Shown: piece by piece, positions 7,074-13,527 of the stretch
Numbering within the stretch: the stretch's first letter is position 1
How the letters are laid out: every line of letters starts with the position of its first letter
Assembly: GCA_018644785.1 (NCBI GenBank)
Contig: JABGPV010000062.1
Coordinates: 1 to 20,341 of the forward strand
Origin: Deltaproteobacteria bacterium
GTDB lineage: Bacteria > Desulfobacterota > DSM-4660 > Desulfatiglandales > Desulfatiglandaceae
Length of the DNA stretch: 20,341 nt
Direction of reading: 5' to 3'
Notes under the pieces: generated by a model
Database searches by the model: none
Told to the model about the DNA's origin: nothing
Seen by the model: the letters and a program-made list of their open reading frames with translations, nothing else
Translations under genes and position numbers: made by a program

Positions 7074-7997
7074 CTACAGCCTCAAACGCGCGCTGTAGTC
7101 CTCGCCAAAAAATCCATGAGGTCGAAAAACCAGAATCAGCAGAATGATAGAATAGGCGATCAAATCCCGCAGGGTGGACGGAAAGATCATGGCCGTAAAA
7201 ATCTCGATAAACCCCAGTAAAAACCCGGCCAGAGCAGCCCCCATGATGGAGCCCCGTCCTCCCAGAATGGCCGCTACGAAAGCCTTCCAGCCAAAGACAA
7301 TCCCCATGTACGGGTCCAGAACCGGGTAGGCAATGCCGAACAGAATCCCGGCCACCGCCGCCAAGGCGGATCCAATGGCAAAAGTGAGCTGGGCGACTTT
7401 GTTGATGGAAACCCCCATGAGGGGCACCACCGCGTAATCGAACGCCATGGCCCGCATGGCCATGCCCCATTTGCTGCGCTTGACAAACTGGTGAAGCGCC
7501 ACCATGAGCGAAATGGAGACCAGCACAATCATGATCTTCTTGTTGGTGACAAAAACGCCCCCCAGGTCGTAGGTGGTGGATTCAATCAACGTTGGGAATC
7601 GTACCCGTTGAGCGCCCAGGAGCATGAGGTTCCCCGTTTCCAGAATAATGCCGATCATGAGTCCGGTGATGGCCGCGGAAGCCCGGGGGGCCTCTCGAAG
7701 AGGGCGATAGCCCACCCGTTCCACCAGCATCCCCAGAAAAGACGTCAGGAACATGCTGATGATGATGGTGAGCACCAGAATCAGCCATCCCGGCGGTGCC
7801 ACGGCCCCCATCTCGGCCAGGGCCACCAGGAGGGTCGCCATTCCGAACCCGATGTAGGCGCCCACCATGAAGATATCCCCATGGGCAAAATTAAACAGCA
7901 TCAAAATGCTGTAAACCATGGCATACCCCAACGCAATGAGGGCATAAAAACTACCCCATTGAAGGGCGTTAACCAGATTCTGGAGAAAAAAGATCAC
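7074..7997 (-). CDS. livH: Branched-chain amino-acid ABC transporter, permease LivH
   Basis: 307 residues, start GTG with GAGGAA upstream. Typical LivH features are the opening MIFFLQNLVNALQWGSFYAL, then ALGYAMVYSILMLFNFAHGD, the coupling loop RSKWGMAMRAMAFD, and the ending VFRPHGFFGEDYS. About eight membrane helices are visible. In most genomes livH directly follows livK. Here livK lies about 1.2 kb upstream, with hicBA and a cassette-borne lipoprotein gene in between, so livHMGF may be read by long transcripts through these or from a local promoter. Confidence 0.94.
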   Translation of the reverse strand: MIFFLQNLVNALQWGSFYALIALGYAMVYSILMLFNFAHGDIFMVGAYIGFGMATLLVALAEMGAVAPPGWLILVLTIIISMFLTSFLGMLVERVGYRPLREAPRASAAITGLMIGIILETGNLMLLGAQRVRFPTLIESTTYDLGGVFVTNKKIMIVLVSISLMVALHQFVKRSKWGMAMRAMAFDYAVVPLMGVSINKVAQLTFAIGSALAAVAGILFGIAYPVLDPYMGIVFGWKAFVAAILGGRGSIMGAALAGFLLGFIEIFTAMIFPSTLRDLIAYSIILLILVFRPHGFFGEDYSARLRL

Positions 7998-8047
7998 TCA
8001 GGGAGATTCCTCATATGGAAAAATAGGGCTTTGCTTTGTTCGGTCCT

Positions 8048-8227
8048 TTATTCCGCATTAAGATTCTTCAAGATTTTCTTTGCTAATGGTTCTTTTATCT
8101 CGGAGTGCCTTGGAACAGTCTCAATTGTCCCGTTTTTTGGGTTTATCCAAAGCGAATGTGATGCGCCTTCCCGTTTAAGATAGCAACCCGCTATTCTCAA
8201 CCCTCGTTCCAAGTCTCGCCGTTTCAT
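8048..8227 (-). CDS. hicA: HicA-family mRNA interferase toxin
   Basis: 59 residues, starting MKRRDLERGLRIAGCYLKRE, then GASHSLWINP and ETVPRHSEIKEPLAKKILK. It shows the HicA double-stranded-RNA-binding-like fold order: an initial helix, a beta strand with the catalytic His in GASHS (H24), and the closing VPRHSEI...AKKIL helix. HicA toxins cleave mRNA. The ATG overlaps the hicB stop by four bases (ATGA), so antitoxin comes first and the two are translationally coupled. This is the reverse of the order in E. coli hicAB but is common elsewhere. All key residues look intact. Between its stop and livH (50 bases) I see no attC or terminator. Confidence 0.9.
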   Translation of the reverse strand: MKRRDLERGLRIAGCYLKREGASHSLWINPKNGTIETVPRHSEIKEPLAKKILKNLNAE

Positions 8228-8442
8228 CCCACCATTACCTTTTCTTGGATGGCGTCATCGGGCAGTCCCCGAAGTATGTCGGCCTTTCTATCTTCAAGAA
8301 TTAACGCTATAGCCTCGCGCAGACTATTCTTGGCTTCTTCAATTGTTTCGCCCTGACCATTGGCACCAGGAACTTCCGGGCTGATAGCCCAGTAGCCGCC
8401 TTCGGGCGCTGGTTCAATTATTGCTGTAAATTCTGCCTTCAT
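8224..8442 (-). CDS. hicB: HicB-family antitoxin (short form)
   Basis: 72 residues with the partial RNase H-like HicB fold: MKAEFTAIIEPAPEGGYWAI, SPEVPGANGQGETIEEAKNS, then LREAIALILEDR. The protein ends soon after, with no C-terminal helix-turn-helix or ribbon-helix-helix domain, so this is the minimal HicB. DNA binding for autoregulation, if it exists, would have to come from elsewhere. AGGAG precedes the ATG. It lies immediately downstream of the attC-like site of the lipoprotein cassette, whose insertion separates it from its original upstream DNA. Confidence 0.9.
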   Translation of the reverse strand: MKAEFTAIIEPAPEGGYWAISPEVPGANGQGETIEEAKNSLREAIALILEDRKADILRGLPDDAIQEKVMVG

Positions 8443-8460
8443 TATTTGCTCCTATATTTT

Positions 8461-8548
8461 ATTAACGCCGTCATCAGCCGCCGGGGCACAGAGCTAAGTG
8501 AAAAACGTGACCAGCTTATTCCCGGTCGGCTGTATGAATATGTTAGCT
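8461..8548 (-). other. attC-like integron recombination site
   Basis: Read on the minus strand it has the attC plan. The outer left box GCTAAC (8547-8542) is followed by an 8-9 base spacer, then CAGCCG, an unpaired A, and CCGGG. After a 35-base centre these pair with CCCGG and CGGCTG, making an 11-bp stem with one extrahelical base. Then comes a spacer ending GGC and the right core GTTAAT (8466-8461). The tail GCGGCTGATGACGGCGTTA closely resembles known attC ends. In the excised circle the right core would continue GTTAGC, the exact complement of the left box. It starts 14 bases after the stop of the lipoprotein gene, the usual place for attC. Confidence 0.7.
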
Positions 8549-8928
8549 CTATTTCCTATCCTTATTTGCAGAGGTAAGCTTTTCCACTTACGTATGGACT
8601 ATAGCCACCGGCCATGCCAGTCCAAACTATATATGTGGCTCCCATTGTAGCGGCTTTTTCTCTTGCTTCATTTTTTGCGTTCTCTATTCCCGTTGAGGCA
8701 GCAAGATTCCCCCAACCAGAAGAGCCATGAACGTCACCAATAAATTTACAATTTTCTGTCATTTTCATGTCGGCATCTATTAGTCGCGCTGCTGATTGAG
8801 AAAGTGTAGTTGCACAGCCGGTAAGCATAAGAATGGCAACAACCGAATAAAATAAAAACTCATACCGAGAGATGCGTAAGAGAAAATTAGACATTTCCAC
8901 TTCCTGCTTCACATTGTTTATGGGCTAA
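8466..8928 (-). mobile_element. Lone integron-type gene cassette (lipoprotein gene plus attC), 463 bp
   Basis: On the minus strand the unit runs from T8928, just after G8929, to G8466. Both ends show G/TT, the cut used by IntI: GTTAGCC at the start and GTTAAT at the end. The start hexamer GTTAGC is complementary to the left attC box GCTAAC, a relation expected only if both ends belong to one circularised cassette. It carries a single promoterless-looking gene in the normal orientation. No intI, attI or second attC is in the window, so this is a cassette outside an integron, apparently inserted at a secondary site (AATG/TTAATA) upstream of hicB. Confidence 0.65.
8562..8894 (-). CDS. Small lipoprotein, DUF4156-like
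   Basis: 110 residues from the ATG at 8894. This start is preferred to a GTG six codons upstream because AGGA precedes it. A hydrophobic stretch ends in the lipobox LTGC (mature Cys about residue 27), so it is a membrane-anchored lipoprotein. The mature part reads CKFIGDVHGSSGWGN, then GIENAKNEAREKAATMGATYIVWT. This is the pattern of DUF4156-type lipoproteins: C-x-LGxVxG, then an A-x-N-x-AREKAAxxGA helix. A final Cys sits near the C-terminus. The molecular role of the family is not known. The gene is the cargo of the integron-type cassette; such small lipoproteins are frequent cassette cargo. Confidence 0.75.
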   Translation of the reverse strand: MSNFLLRISRYEFLFYSVVAILMLTGCATTLSQSAARLIDADMKMTENCKFIGDVHGSSGWGNLAASTGIENAKNEAREKAATMGATYIVWTGMAGGYSPYVSGKAYLCK

Positions 8929-9120
8929 CATTGTCAATAGATGGAGATTTTTCAATCTATCACCATATTATCGGTATAAACATGGAAAACGTTCTGCATT
9001 TTTCGCGGTATTGTTTCAAGGGTTTTTGAAGGAAATGACACATTTTTATTCATACCAAACAATCTCATTATTTCGTGCCAAGAAACCCTTATCCATGATA
9101 AGGGATTTTCCTGTTGATGA

Positions 9121-9163
9121 ATGGAAGCGGGCTGCGGTTGTGAACCGTAACCCCCGCTTCCAT
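9121..9163. terminator. Stem-loop downstream of livK
   Basis: ATGGAAGCGGG (9121-9131) pairs with CCCGCTTCCAT (9153-9163), an 11-bp perfect stem, with CGGTT/AACCG inside. It lies about 55 bases after the livK stop. There is no T-run on the minus-strand side, so it is more likely an mRNA 3'-end stabiliser or attenuator than a full terminator. Such structures after a binding-protein gene help keep its expression above that of the permease genes. Confidence 0.5.
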
Positions 9164-9217
9164 GTCTCTTTCATGAGGAAGGCGCAGAACAGGACCAGAA
9201 GCAGGGCAAATAACCTG

Positions 9218-10390
9218 TCACGGGCATACAGACTTATAAAATTCAAAGGCCCCGGTATCACTGATCCGTACAATGACGGCGCATTTTATGGGATCTCCCT
9301 CTTCCGTGAACGTCATGTTCCCCGTAATACCCTTGAATTCTTTAATGCGCGCGACGGCGTCGCGAACACACTTCCGATCTTTTTCAAGGTTGCCGGTAAT
9401 CTTCCCGCAAGAGCGTATGGCTTCCTGCATAATACCCAGTGAGTCCCATGTGAGGGCGGCCACATCGTCGGGCACATACCCGTATTTCTTTTGGTAACGC
9501 TCAATAAACGCTTTGGTGGCGCCTTTGGCGCCGGCCGCCGCATAATGGCTGCTGAAGAAAAGCCCGTAGCAATCCTTGCCGCAAAGTTTCACGGTTTCGG
9601 CGGAACCCCAGCTGTCGCTGCCCACAATGGGCTTGTTCCAACCCAGCTCATGGGCCTGCTGCACGATCAGGGCCACCTCGTTATAATATTGGGGCGTAAA
9701 CAGGAATTGAGCACCCGACTGGATGATTTTGGTCAGCTGGGAACTGAAATCCGGATCCTTGGTGGTGAAACTCTCAAAGGCCACCACCGAACCGGGGCCG
9801 TGAAGTTTTTCCCACGCCTTTTTAAAATATTCCGCCAGGCCTTTGGGATAGTCACTGGCCACATCGTAGAGCACCGCCGCTTTTTTAAACCCGAATTCTT
9901 CGGTGATGAAATTGGCCAATACGGGACCCTGAAAGGGATCCAGAAAACACCCCCTGAAAACATAGGGCCGCCCGCTGGTGGTGCTGGGATTGGTGGACCA
10001 GGGGCTGATCATGGGAGTCTTCCAGTTGTTGGCGACTTCACCGGCCGGAACGGCCTGGGCCGATGCCTGGGGACCCACAATCACCAGAACCTCATCCTCG
10101 GTAATCATTTTGGTGTTGGCTTTGACCGCTGATTCGGCTTTGGATTCGTTGTCCTCAATCACCAGTTCCACGGGATACTTTTTTCCGCCCACATCCAATC
10201 CACCCGCGGCGTTAAGGTCCTCAAGCCACATTCGGGCCGCAAATTTCGTGCCCTCGCCCACTTTGGGGATGTCGCCGGTCAAAGGGGCGTTAATGCCGAT
10301 TTTAATCGTGTTGCTCTTGCTCCAGGCCGTGGGCATGAAGACAAAGAACGTAATGAGAAACAATCCGGTCAGAAGCCATTCCTTACGCAT
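9218..10390 (-). CDS. livK: Branched-chain amino-acid ABC transporter, periplasmic binding protein
   Basis: 390 residues. The signal peptide RKEWLLTGLFLITFFVFMPT is likely cut after AWS. The mature part begins with the type I periplasmic binding fold: IKIGINAPLTGDIPKVGEG, then ALDLA-equivalent AARMWLEDLNAAGGL, IVGPQASAQAV, FKKAAVLYD, DFSSQLTKI, GWNKPIVGSDSWGS and YVPDDVAALTWDSLGIM. Two Cys pairs (near SCG/RKC and LCGKDC) may form disulfides in the periplasm. It binds the substrate for LivHMGF; the exact ligand (leucine-type amino acids, or amides and aromatics in some homologues) cannot be told. AAGGAGGG precedes the ATG. It is separated from livH by the cassette and hicBA. Confidence 0.92.
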   Translation of the reverse strand: MRKEWLLTGLFLITFFVFMPTAWSKSNTIKIGINAPLTGDIPKVGEGTKFAARMWLEDLNAAGGLDVGGKKYPVELVIEDNESKAESAVKANTKMITEDEVLVIVGPQASAQAVPAGEVANNWKTPMISPWSTNPSTTSGRPYVFRGCFLDPFQGPVLANFITEEFGFKKAAVLYDVASDYPKGLAEYFKKAWEKLHGPGSVVAFESFTTKDPDFSSQLTKIIQSGAQFLFTPQYYNEVALIVQQAHELGWNKPIVGSDSWGSAETVKLCGKDCYGLFFSSHYAAAGAKGATKAFIERYQKKYGYVPDDVAALTWDSLGIMQEAIRSCGKITGNLEKDRKCVRDAVARIKEFKGITGNMTFTEEGDPIKCAVIVRISDTGAFEFYKSVCP

Positions 10391-10433
10391 GGGGTATCCC
10401 TCCTTATTTCGCTATGGTTGATAGAATCACGTC

Positions 10434-10462
10434 ATTCTAAACCCAGCCGAAAATATTTGCAA
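10434..10462 (-). promoter_or_regulatory. Putative sigma-70 promoter of livK
   Basis: On the minus strand TTGCAA (10462-10457) and TAGAAT (10439-10434) are separated by exactly 17 bases. The predicted transcript start near 10427 gives a 5' leader of about 37 bases before the livK ATG. The -10 matches five of six consensus bases, the -35 four of six. Confidence 0.55.
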
Positions 10463-10538
10463 TTTTTAAAAGCGAATATCGAATAACTAAGGGAAATTCA
10501 GAATTTGAAAATAAAGATGGATTTCAAATTTTCAGAAC

Positions 10539-10575
10539 CCGCCCGCAACCATGGGGTACCCGGTGAAGCGGGCGG
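10539..10575. terminator. G+C-rich stem-loop between the GAF gene and livK
   Basis: CCGCCCGC (10539-10546) pairs with GCGGGCGG (10568-10575) around a 21-base loop that itself contains GGGTACCC. It lies about 50 bases downstream of the GAF gene on the minus strand. A short T-containing stretch follows, but not a clean T-run, so termination is possible rather than certain. Confidence 0.4.
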
Positions 10576-10627
10576 ATCCAAACGGTTTGATATGGTTTTG
10601 CCGCTCTTGAAAACACCCAAACAGAAA

Positions 10628-11176
10628 TCAGGCCTTTGAAGCCCGTTTCGATTTCAGGATTTCAATGCTGCTTTTGAGGCCTTTGTATAACCGGGCCAAC
10701 TCCAGACCCATACCGGAGATCTGTGCCAGAGCCTGGACCAGGTTCACATCTTCGAGGGTTGCTTCCCAGGGTTCGGCAGAATAGACGCGCAAGGCGCCGA
10801 TGGGATTCTTTCCCACAATAATGGGCACCGAAAGGATCGAGGCAATCCCTTCTTTCCTGGCTTCTTCCGGATACTGAATGCGCGGATCGTCAGCAACGTC
10901 GGATATGGCCACGGGGCCATCTTTTAGGGATCCGGCAATGGACTGCAAGGAACTGAGGGGACCTTTGTTCAGGTATTCCTCGCTCAATCCGAAAGACGCC
11001 GCAACTTCCAGTTCACTGGTTTTGCGGTTAAAAAGAAGGAGTGCGCATCCCTTGGCTTCTAATGCCCTCTTTACGCTTTCCACCGCTAACAGGGCCACCT
11101 CTTCGGGATCCCTGGTCTGAACAATGTCCCTTGTCACTTTCAAGATCGCTTCGTAGTTCATCAATTCCTTTTTCAT
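10628..11176 (-). CDS. GAF-domain protein
   Basis: 182 residues from ATG 11176, chosen because AAGGAGGG lies just upstream; a longer reading frame would place that site inside the gene. Nearly the whole protein is one GAF domain. It opens with NYEAILKVTRDIVQTRDPEE, then GCALLLFNRKTSELEVAASF, a middle segment with IAGSLKDGPVAISDVADD, and ASILSVPIIVGKNPIGALRV. A helix ending LYKGLKSSIEIL follows. No kinase, cyclase or HTH output is attached, so it is a stand-alone ligand-binding or redox-sensing module. Its ligand is unknown. It lies upstream of and codirectional with livK but is separated by 237 bases with a stem-loop and a livK promoter, so it is probably a separate unit. Confidence 0.85.
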   Translation of the reverse strand: MKKELMNYEAILKVTRDIVQTRDPEEVALLAVESVKRALEAKGCALLLFNRKTSELEVAASFGLSEEYLNKGPLSSLQSIAGSLKDGPVAISDVADDPRIQYPEEARKEGIASILSVPIIVGKNPIGALRVYSAEPWEATLEDVNLVQALAQISGMGLELARLYKGLKSSIEILKSKRASKA

Positions 11177-11396
11177 GGCGCCCTCCTTTCTCAAAAAGCT
11201 TTGTGAATAAGCATTTGCAAATAAGCACCCATGACAAAATTTCCAAGATGTCCGGTTTTATTTGAAAACGATCCGATATTCCATAATCGGCAGGTTTCTT
11301 CTAAAAATTGGAAGTTGGGCAACATAGAGAACCCGGGGGCAGATCCCCCAATTTGATCTTTCGTTTCGCCCGAAAGGGCATGAGGGTTGGTAGCGT

Positions 11397-12302
11397 TTAA
11401 CGAAGTTGCTTTAACATCTGGGCAATCTGCTGTTCTTTGTTCAAGGCGGACATCCATTCCAGGGGAAGGCTTTCATCACCCGAATGGGCCCCCAGCACCA
11501 TCCCCACAAGCATGCCTCGGGCGGCACTGTCACCTCCGGCCATGACCGACTGGATCAGGGCCTCTTTCAGATCGCTTTCGTATTTGGCAATCAGATGAAT
11601 CACACCGGGAAAAGCCTCCGGGGTATGACAGCTCTGGCCGAAACCTAAAATGGTTTGAACGGAGTCATCGGCAGCCGTTTGAAGACCGGCGTTCACCCAG
11701 TCAGAAAGCGAGGAATCTGAGAAATTTTCATCGGCTGTTTCCTGAAGTGCTTTCCTGGGCGCCAGTCCCCCCAGAACCCGGAAGGCCACTTCTGCAAAGA
11801 AAGCGGCGCTTTCCACGGTCAAGGGATTGGTGTGGGTCATTAGTGTCTGAACTTTGGCAGCATCAATCAGGTTTTCAAGGTGATCCGAGTACGCATAAAC
11901 CAGCGGAGCAATACGGGCGGCGCCGGCCAGGTCGTCGGATGGGGAACCGCCTTCATGGGGACCCTTTCCCGAATCGTATCCGGCCAGTGTGCCTTGGGTA
12001 GCTTGATCCACATATCCCTTATAGTTTTCGAAGAGCGTTTTCCAACGGGCTGAAAAATCCGCCAGTGAAAAGCCTTTCCGGGCGGCCAGGGATTCCAGCA
12101 GCACAAACATCTGGTCCCCGTAATGGGTGAAATCCCCCAGTTCTTTGGTGGAATGATAGCTGTTGGGCGGCGGTTTTAAAAGCATGTCCACCCTTCCCAA
12201 TTGGGCCTCGATGGCCCGGGTATCGTAAATCCAATGGGCGCCCAGGGCCAGAGAATCGGCCGAAAATGATGCCATCACCATGGTAAATGCCCGATTTGCC
12301 AT
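11397..12302 (-). CDS. ADP-ribosylglycohydrolase-family protein with altered metal site
   Basis: 301 residues, all-helical in appearance, with the landmarks of the ARH/DraG fold. Near the start is SADSLALGAHWIYD, then THYGDQMFVLLESLAARKGF where active members have a T/S-DDT motif. Next is SPSDDLAGAARIAPLVYAYS, and near the end GGDSAARGMLVGMVLGAHSG (256-275), where active members have GGDTDT. The paired Asp that bind two Mg ions are thus partly replaced: only GD at 62-63 and the first Asp of the last motif remain. Known family members remove ADP-ribose from proteins or are inactive structural relatives such as J1-crystallin. GGAGGA precedes the ATG, 24 bases after the small gene upstream. The substrate is unknown and hydrolase activity is doubtful. 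Confidence 0.8.
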   Translation of the reverse strand: MANRAFTMVMASFSADSLALGAHWIYDTRAIEAQLGRVDMLLKPPPNSYHSTKELGDFTHYGDQMFVLLESLAARKGFSLADFSARWKTLFENYKGYVDQATQGTLAGYDSGKGPHEGGSPSDDLAGAARIAPLVYAYSDHLENLIDAAKVQTLMTHTNPLTVESAAFFAEVAFRVLGGLAPRKALQETADENFSDSSLSDWVNAGLQTAADDSVQTILGFGQSCHTPEAFPGVIHLIAKYESDLKEALIQSVMAGGDSAARGMLVGMVLGAHSGDESLPLEWMSALNKEQQIAQMLKQLR

Positions 12303-12326
12303 TCAGTATCCTCCGAAAATATTCCG

Positions 12327-12551
12327 CTACAGGACTTTGATTTCCTTCTTTAGGTTTTTGATAAACTGATCTCTTGTGGCTTCGTCGACCTTGATATGCT
12401 CTTTGACGTTTTTCCAGGTAGGAGAGCAATCCTTATAGGCTACATCCACCAGGCCGTGGATGATACGATCAATCTCTTTCTTGTTGTCTTTGGTGATGTC
12501 AATCCCGGCTTCTTCCAGGACATCCTTCATGTGTCTGAAATAACAGCTCAT
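12327..12551 (-). CDS. Small conserved protein, unknown function
   Basis: 74 residues, starting MSCYFRHMKDVLEEAGIDIT and ending IKVDEATRDQFIKNLKKEIK plus two residues. A GGGGAG ribosome site lies close before the ATG. The protein is charged and looks helical, with no signal peptide. The start CYFRHMKD with Cys and His, followed by HGLVDVAYKDCSPTWKNVKE, recalls small proteins I associate with Desulfobacterota and related anaerobes; no function is known to me. It is the first gene of a two-gene unit with the ADP-ribosylglycohydrolase-like protein (24 bases apart), which hints that the two work together. Gene reality is well supported; function is not. Confidence 0.75.
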   Translation of the reverse strand: MSCYFRHMKDVLEEAGIDITKDNKKEIDRIIHGLVDVAYKDCSPTWKNVKEHIKVDEATRDQFIKNLKKEIKVL

Positions 12552-12796
12552 GGCAACTCCCCGATGTGCGAACGCTTACCGAGTCTCTGAAACGAAGGCT
12601 GAACCCGTGATCACCATTCCGAGGTTCAAGTGAACCATCGTTTTTGAATTTTGTCAAATGAAATCTCCCTGTATGTTTCCATAGGGATGTATTCCTTTTT
12701 CTTCATCCTTGAATAGACCAACATTCAGCAGCAGACTTGATTCTAATTCCATTTTGCGACAAAATCGACCTAATAATGAGCGTTACTGCTTCCTGC

Positions 12797-12826
12797 TTGA
12801 CTTTAACTTAGTCTTTAGCTTAGTCT
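12797..12826 (+). promoter_or_regulatory. Promoter/operator of the phd-vapC pair with 12-bp tandem repeat
   Basis: TTGACT (12797-12802) and TAGTCT (12821-12826) form a possible promoter with an 18-base spacer. The spacer is made of two tandem 12-mers, CTTTAACTTAGT (12801-12812) and CTTTAGCTTAGT (12813-12824), identical in 11 of 12 bases. Repeats in this position are typical binding sites for the antitoxin or the toxin-antitoxin complex. It lies about 45 bases before the antitoxin start. Confidence 0.5.
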
Positions 12827-12871
12827 ATTTTTATGCGTAATTGCAGATTCATTTTAACATGGAGACGTCCA

Positions 12872-13105
12872 ATGCAAACGATCAATGTCCATGAGGCAAA
12901 AACCCACCTCTCAAGATTGCTGAACAGGGTTTCGGCCGGGGAAGAAATCATCATAGCAAAGGCCGGAAAGCCCGTCGCACGGCTAACCGGCTTGAGAGAG
13001 ACCGTTTTGAAGCGTAAGCCGGGTTTGGACAGGGGGAAATTCCGGGTTCCGGATGATTTTGATGCGCCCTTGTCTGACGGGGTTTTGGATGAGTTCGAGA
13101 CATGA
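12872..13105 (+). CDS. Phd/YefM-family antitoxin
   Basis: 77 residues from the ATG at 12872, preceded by GGAGA. The longer upstream frame (from 12833) has no ribosome site, and the family always starts close to this Met. The N-terminal DNA-binding part is a textbook Phd/YefM sequence: MQTINVHEAKTHLSRLLNRV, then AGEEIIIAKAGKPVARL. The tail, RGKFRVPDDFDAPLSDGVLD, is the toxin-wrapping segment usual for VapC partners (a PxDFD element before an LxxFE end). It overlaps the toxin gene by four bases (ATGA) and should repress its own promoter by binding the tandem repeats at 12801-12824. Confidence 0.92.
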   Translation: MQTINVHEAKTHLSRLLNRVSAGEEIIIAKAGKPVARLTGLRETVLKRKPGLDRGKFRVPDDFDAPLSDGVLDEFET

Positions 13106-13497
13106 AAATACTACTTGATACCCATTGTTGGTTGTGGTGGATAACAACCCCGGAAAAGCTTGGACCCGAATCGCAACAGCTCATCATGGACGGTCATAAT
13201 GACATCTTTCTGTCTGCGGCCAGCAGTTGGGAAATCGCTATCAAGTATGCACTCGCTAAACTGCCACTTCCGGAAGATCCGGAAAAATTTATTCCTCCAA
13301 GATTGGTGCGAGACGCGATAAAGCCACTTCCCATTAACCATACACACGCGCTGCATGTGGCATCATTGCCTCGCCATCACAGGGATCCTTTTGATCGCCT
13401 CCTTATATCCCAGGCTCAGATGGAAAGGTTGCCAATTATGACCGTAGACAAACAGTTCAAAGACTATGATGTCGAGTGTATTTGGGGAACACTTTGA
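13102..13497 (+). CDS. vapC: PIN-domain ribonuclease toxin (VapC family)
   Basis: 131 residues, one PIN domain. Catalytic acidic residues are all present: D6 in ILLDTHCWLWW, E44 in SSWEIAIK, D95 and D98 in HHRDPFDRLLISQA, and D116 in TVDKQF. The subgroup with DTHCWLWW and HRDPFDRLL is the VapC/PhdC-like family that pairs with Phd antitoxins. VapC toxins cleave tRNA or rRNA. The gene looks intact and is translated together with its antitoxin. It converges with fdhB, 30 bases between the stops and no terminator hairpin visible, so read-through antisense to fdhB is possible. Confidence 0.93.
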   Translation: MKILLDTHCWLWWITTPEKLGPESQQLIMDGHNDIFLSAASSWEIAIKYALAKLPLPEDPEKFIPPRLVRDAIKPLPINHTHALHVASLPRHHRDPFDRLLISQAQMERLPIMTVDKQFKDYDVECIWGTL

Positions 13498-13527
13498 GCC
13501 GTGGCAGTTCCCACCATGTATTGGCCC

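Noticed and set aside
7998..8050. A second attC after hicA, which would make hicBA a cassette too
   Set aside because: The 50 bases between hicA and livH show no paired boxes or GTT core, so only the lipoprotein gene qualifies as a cassette.
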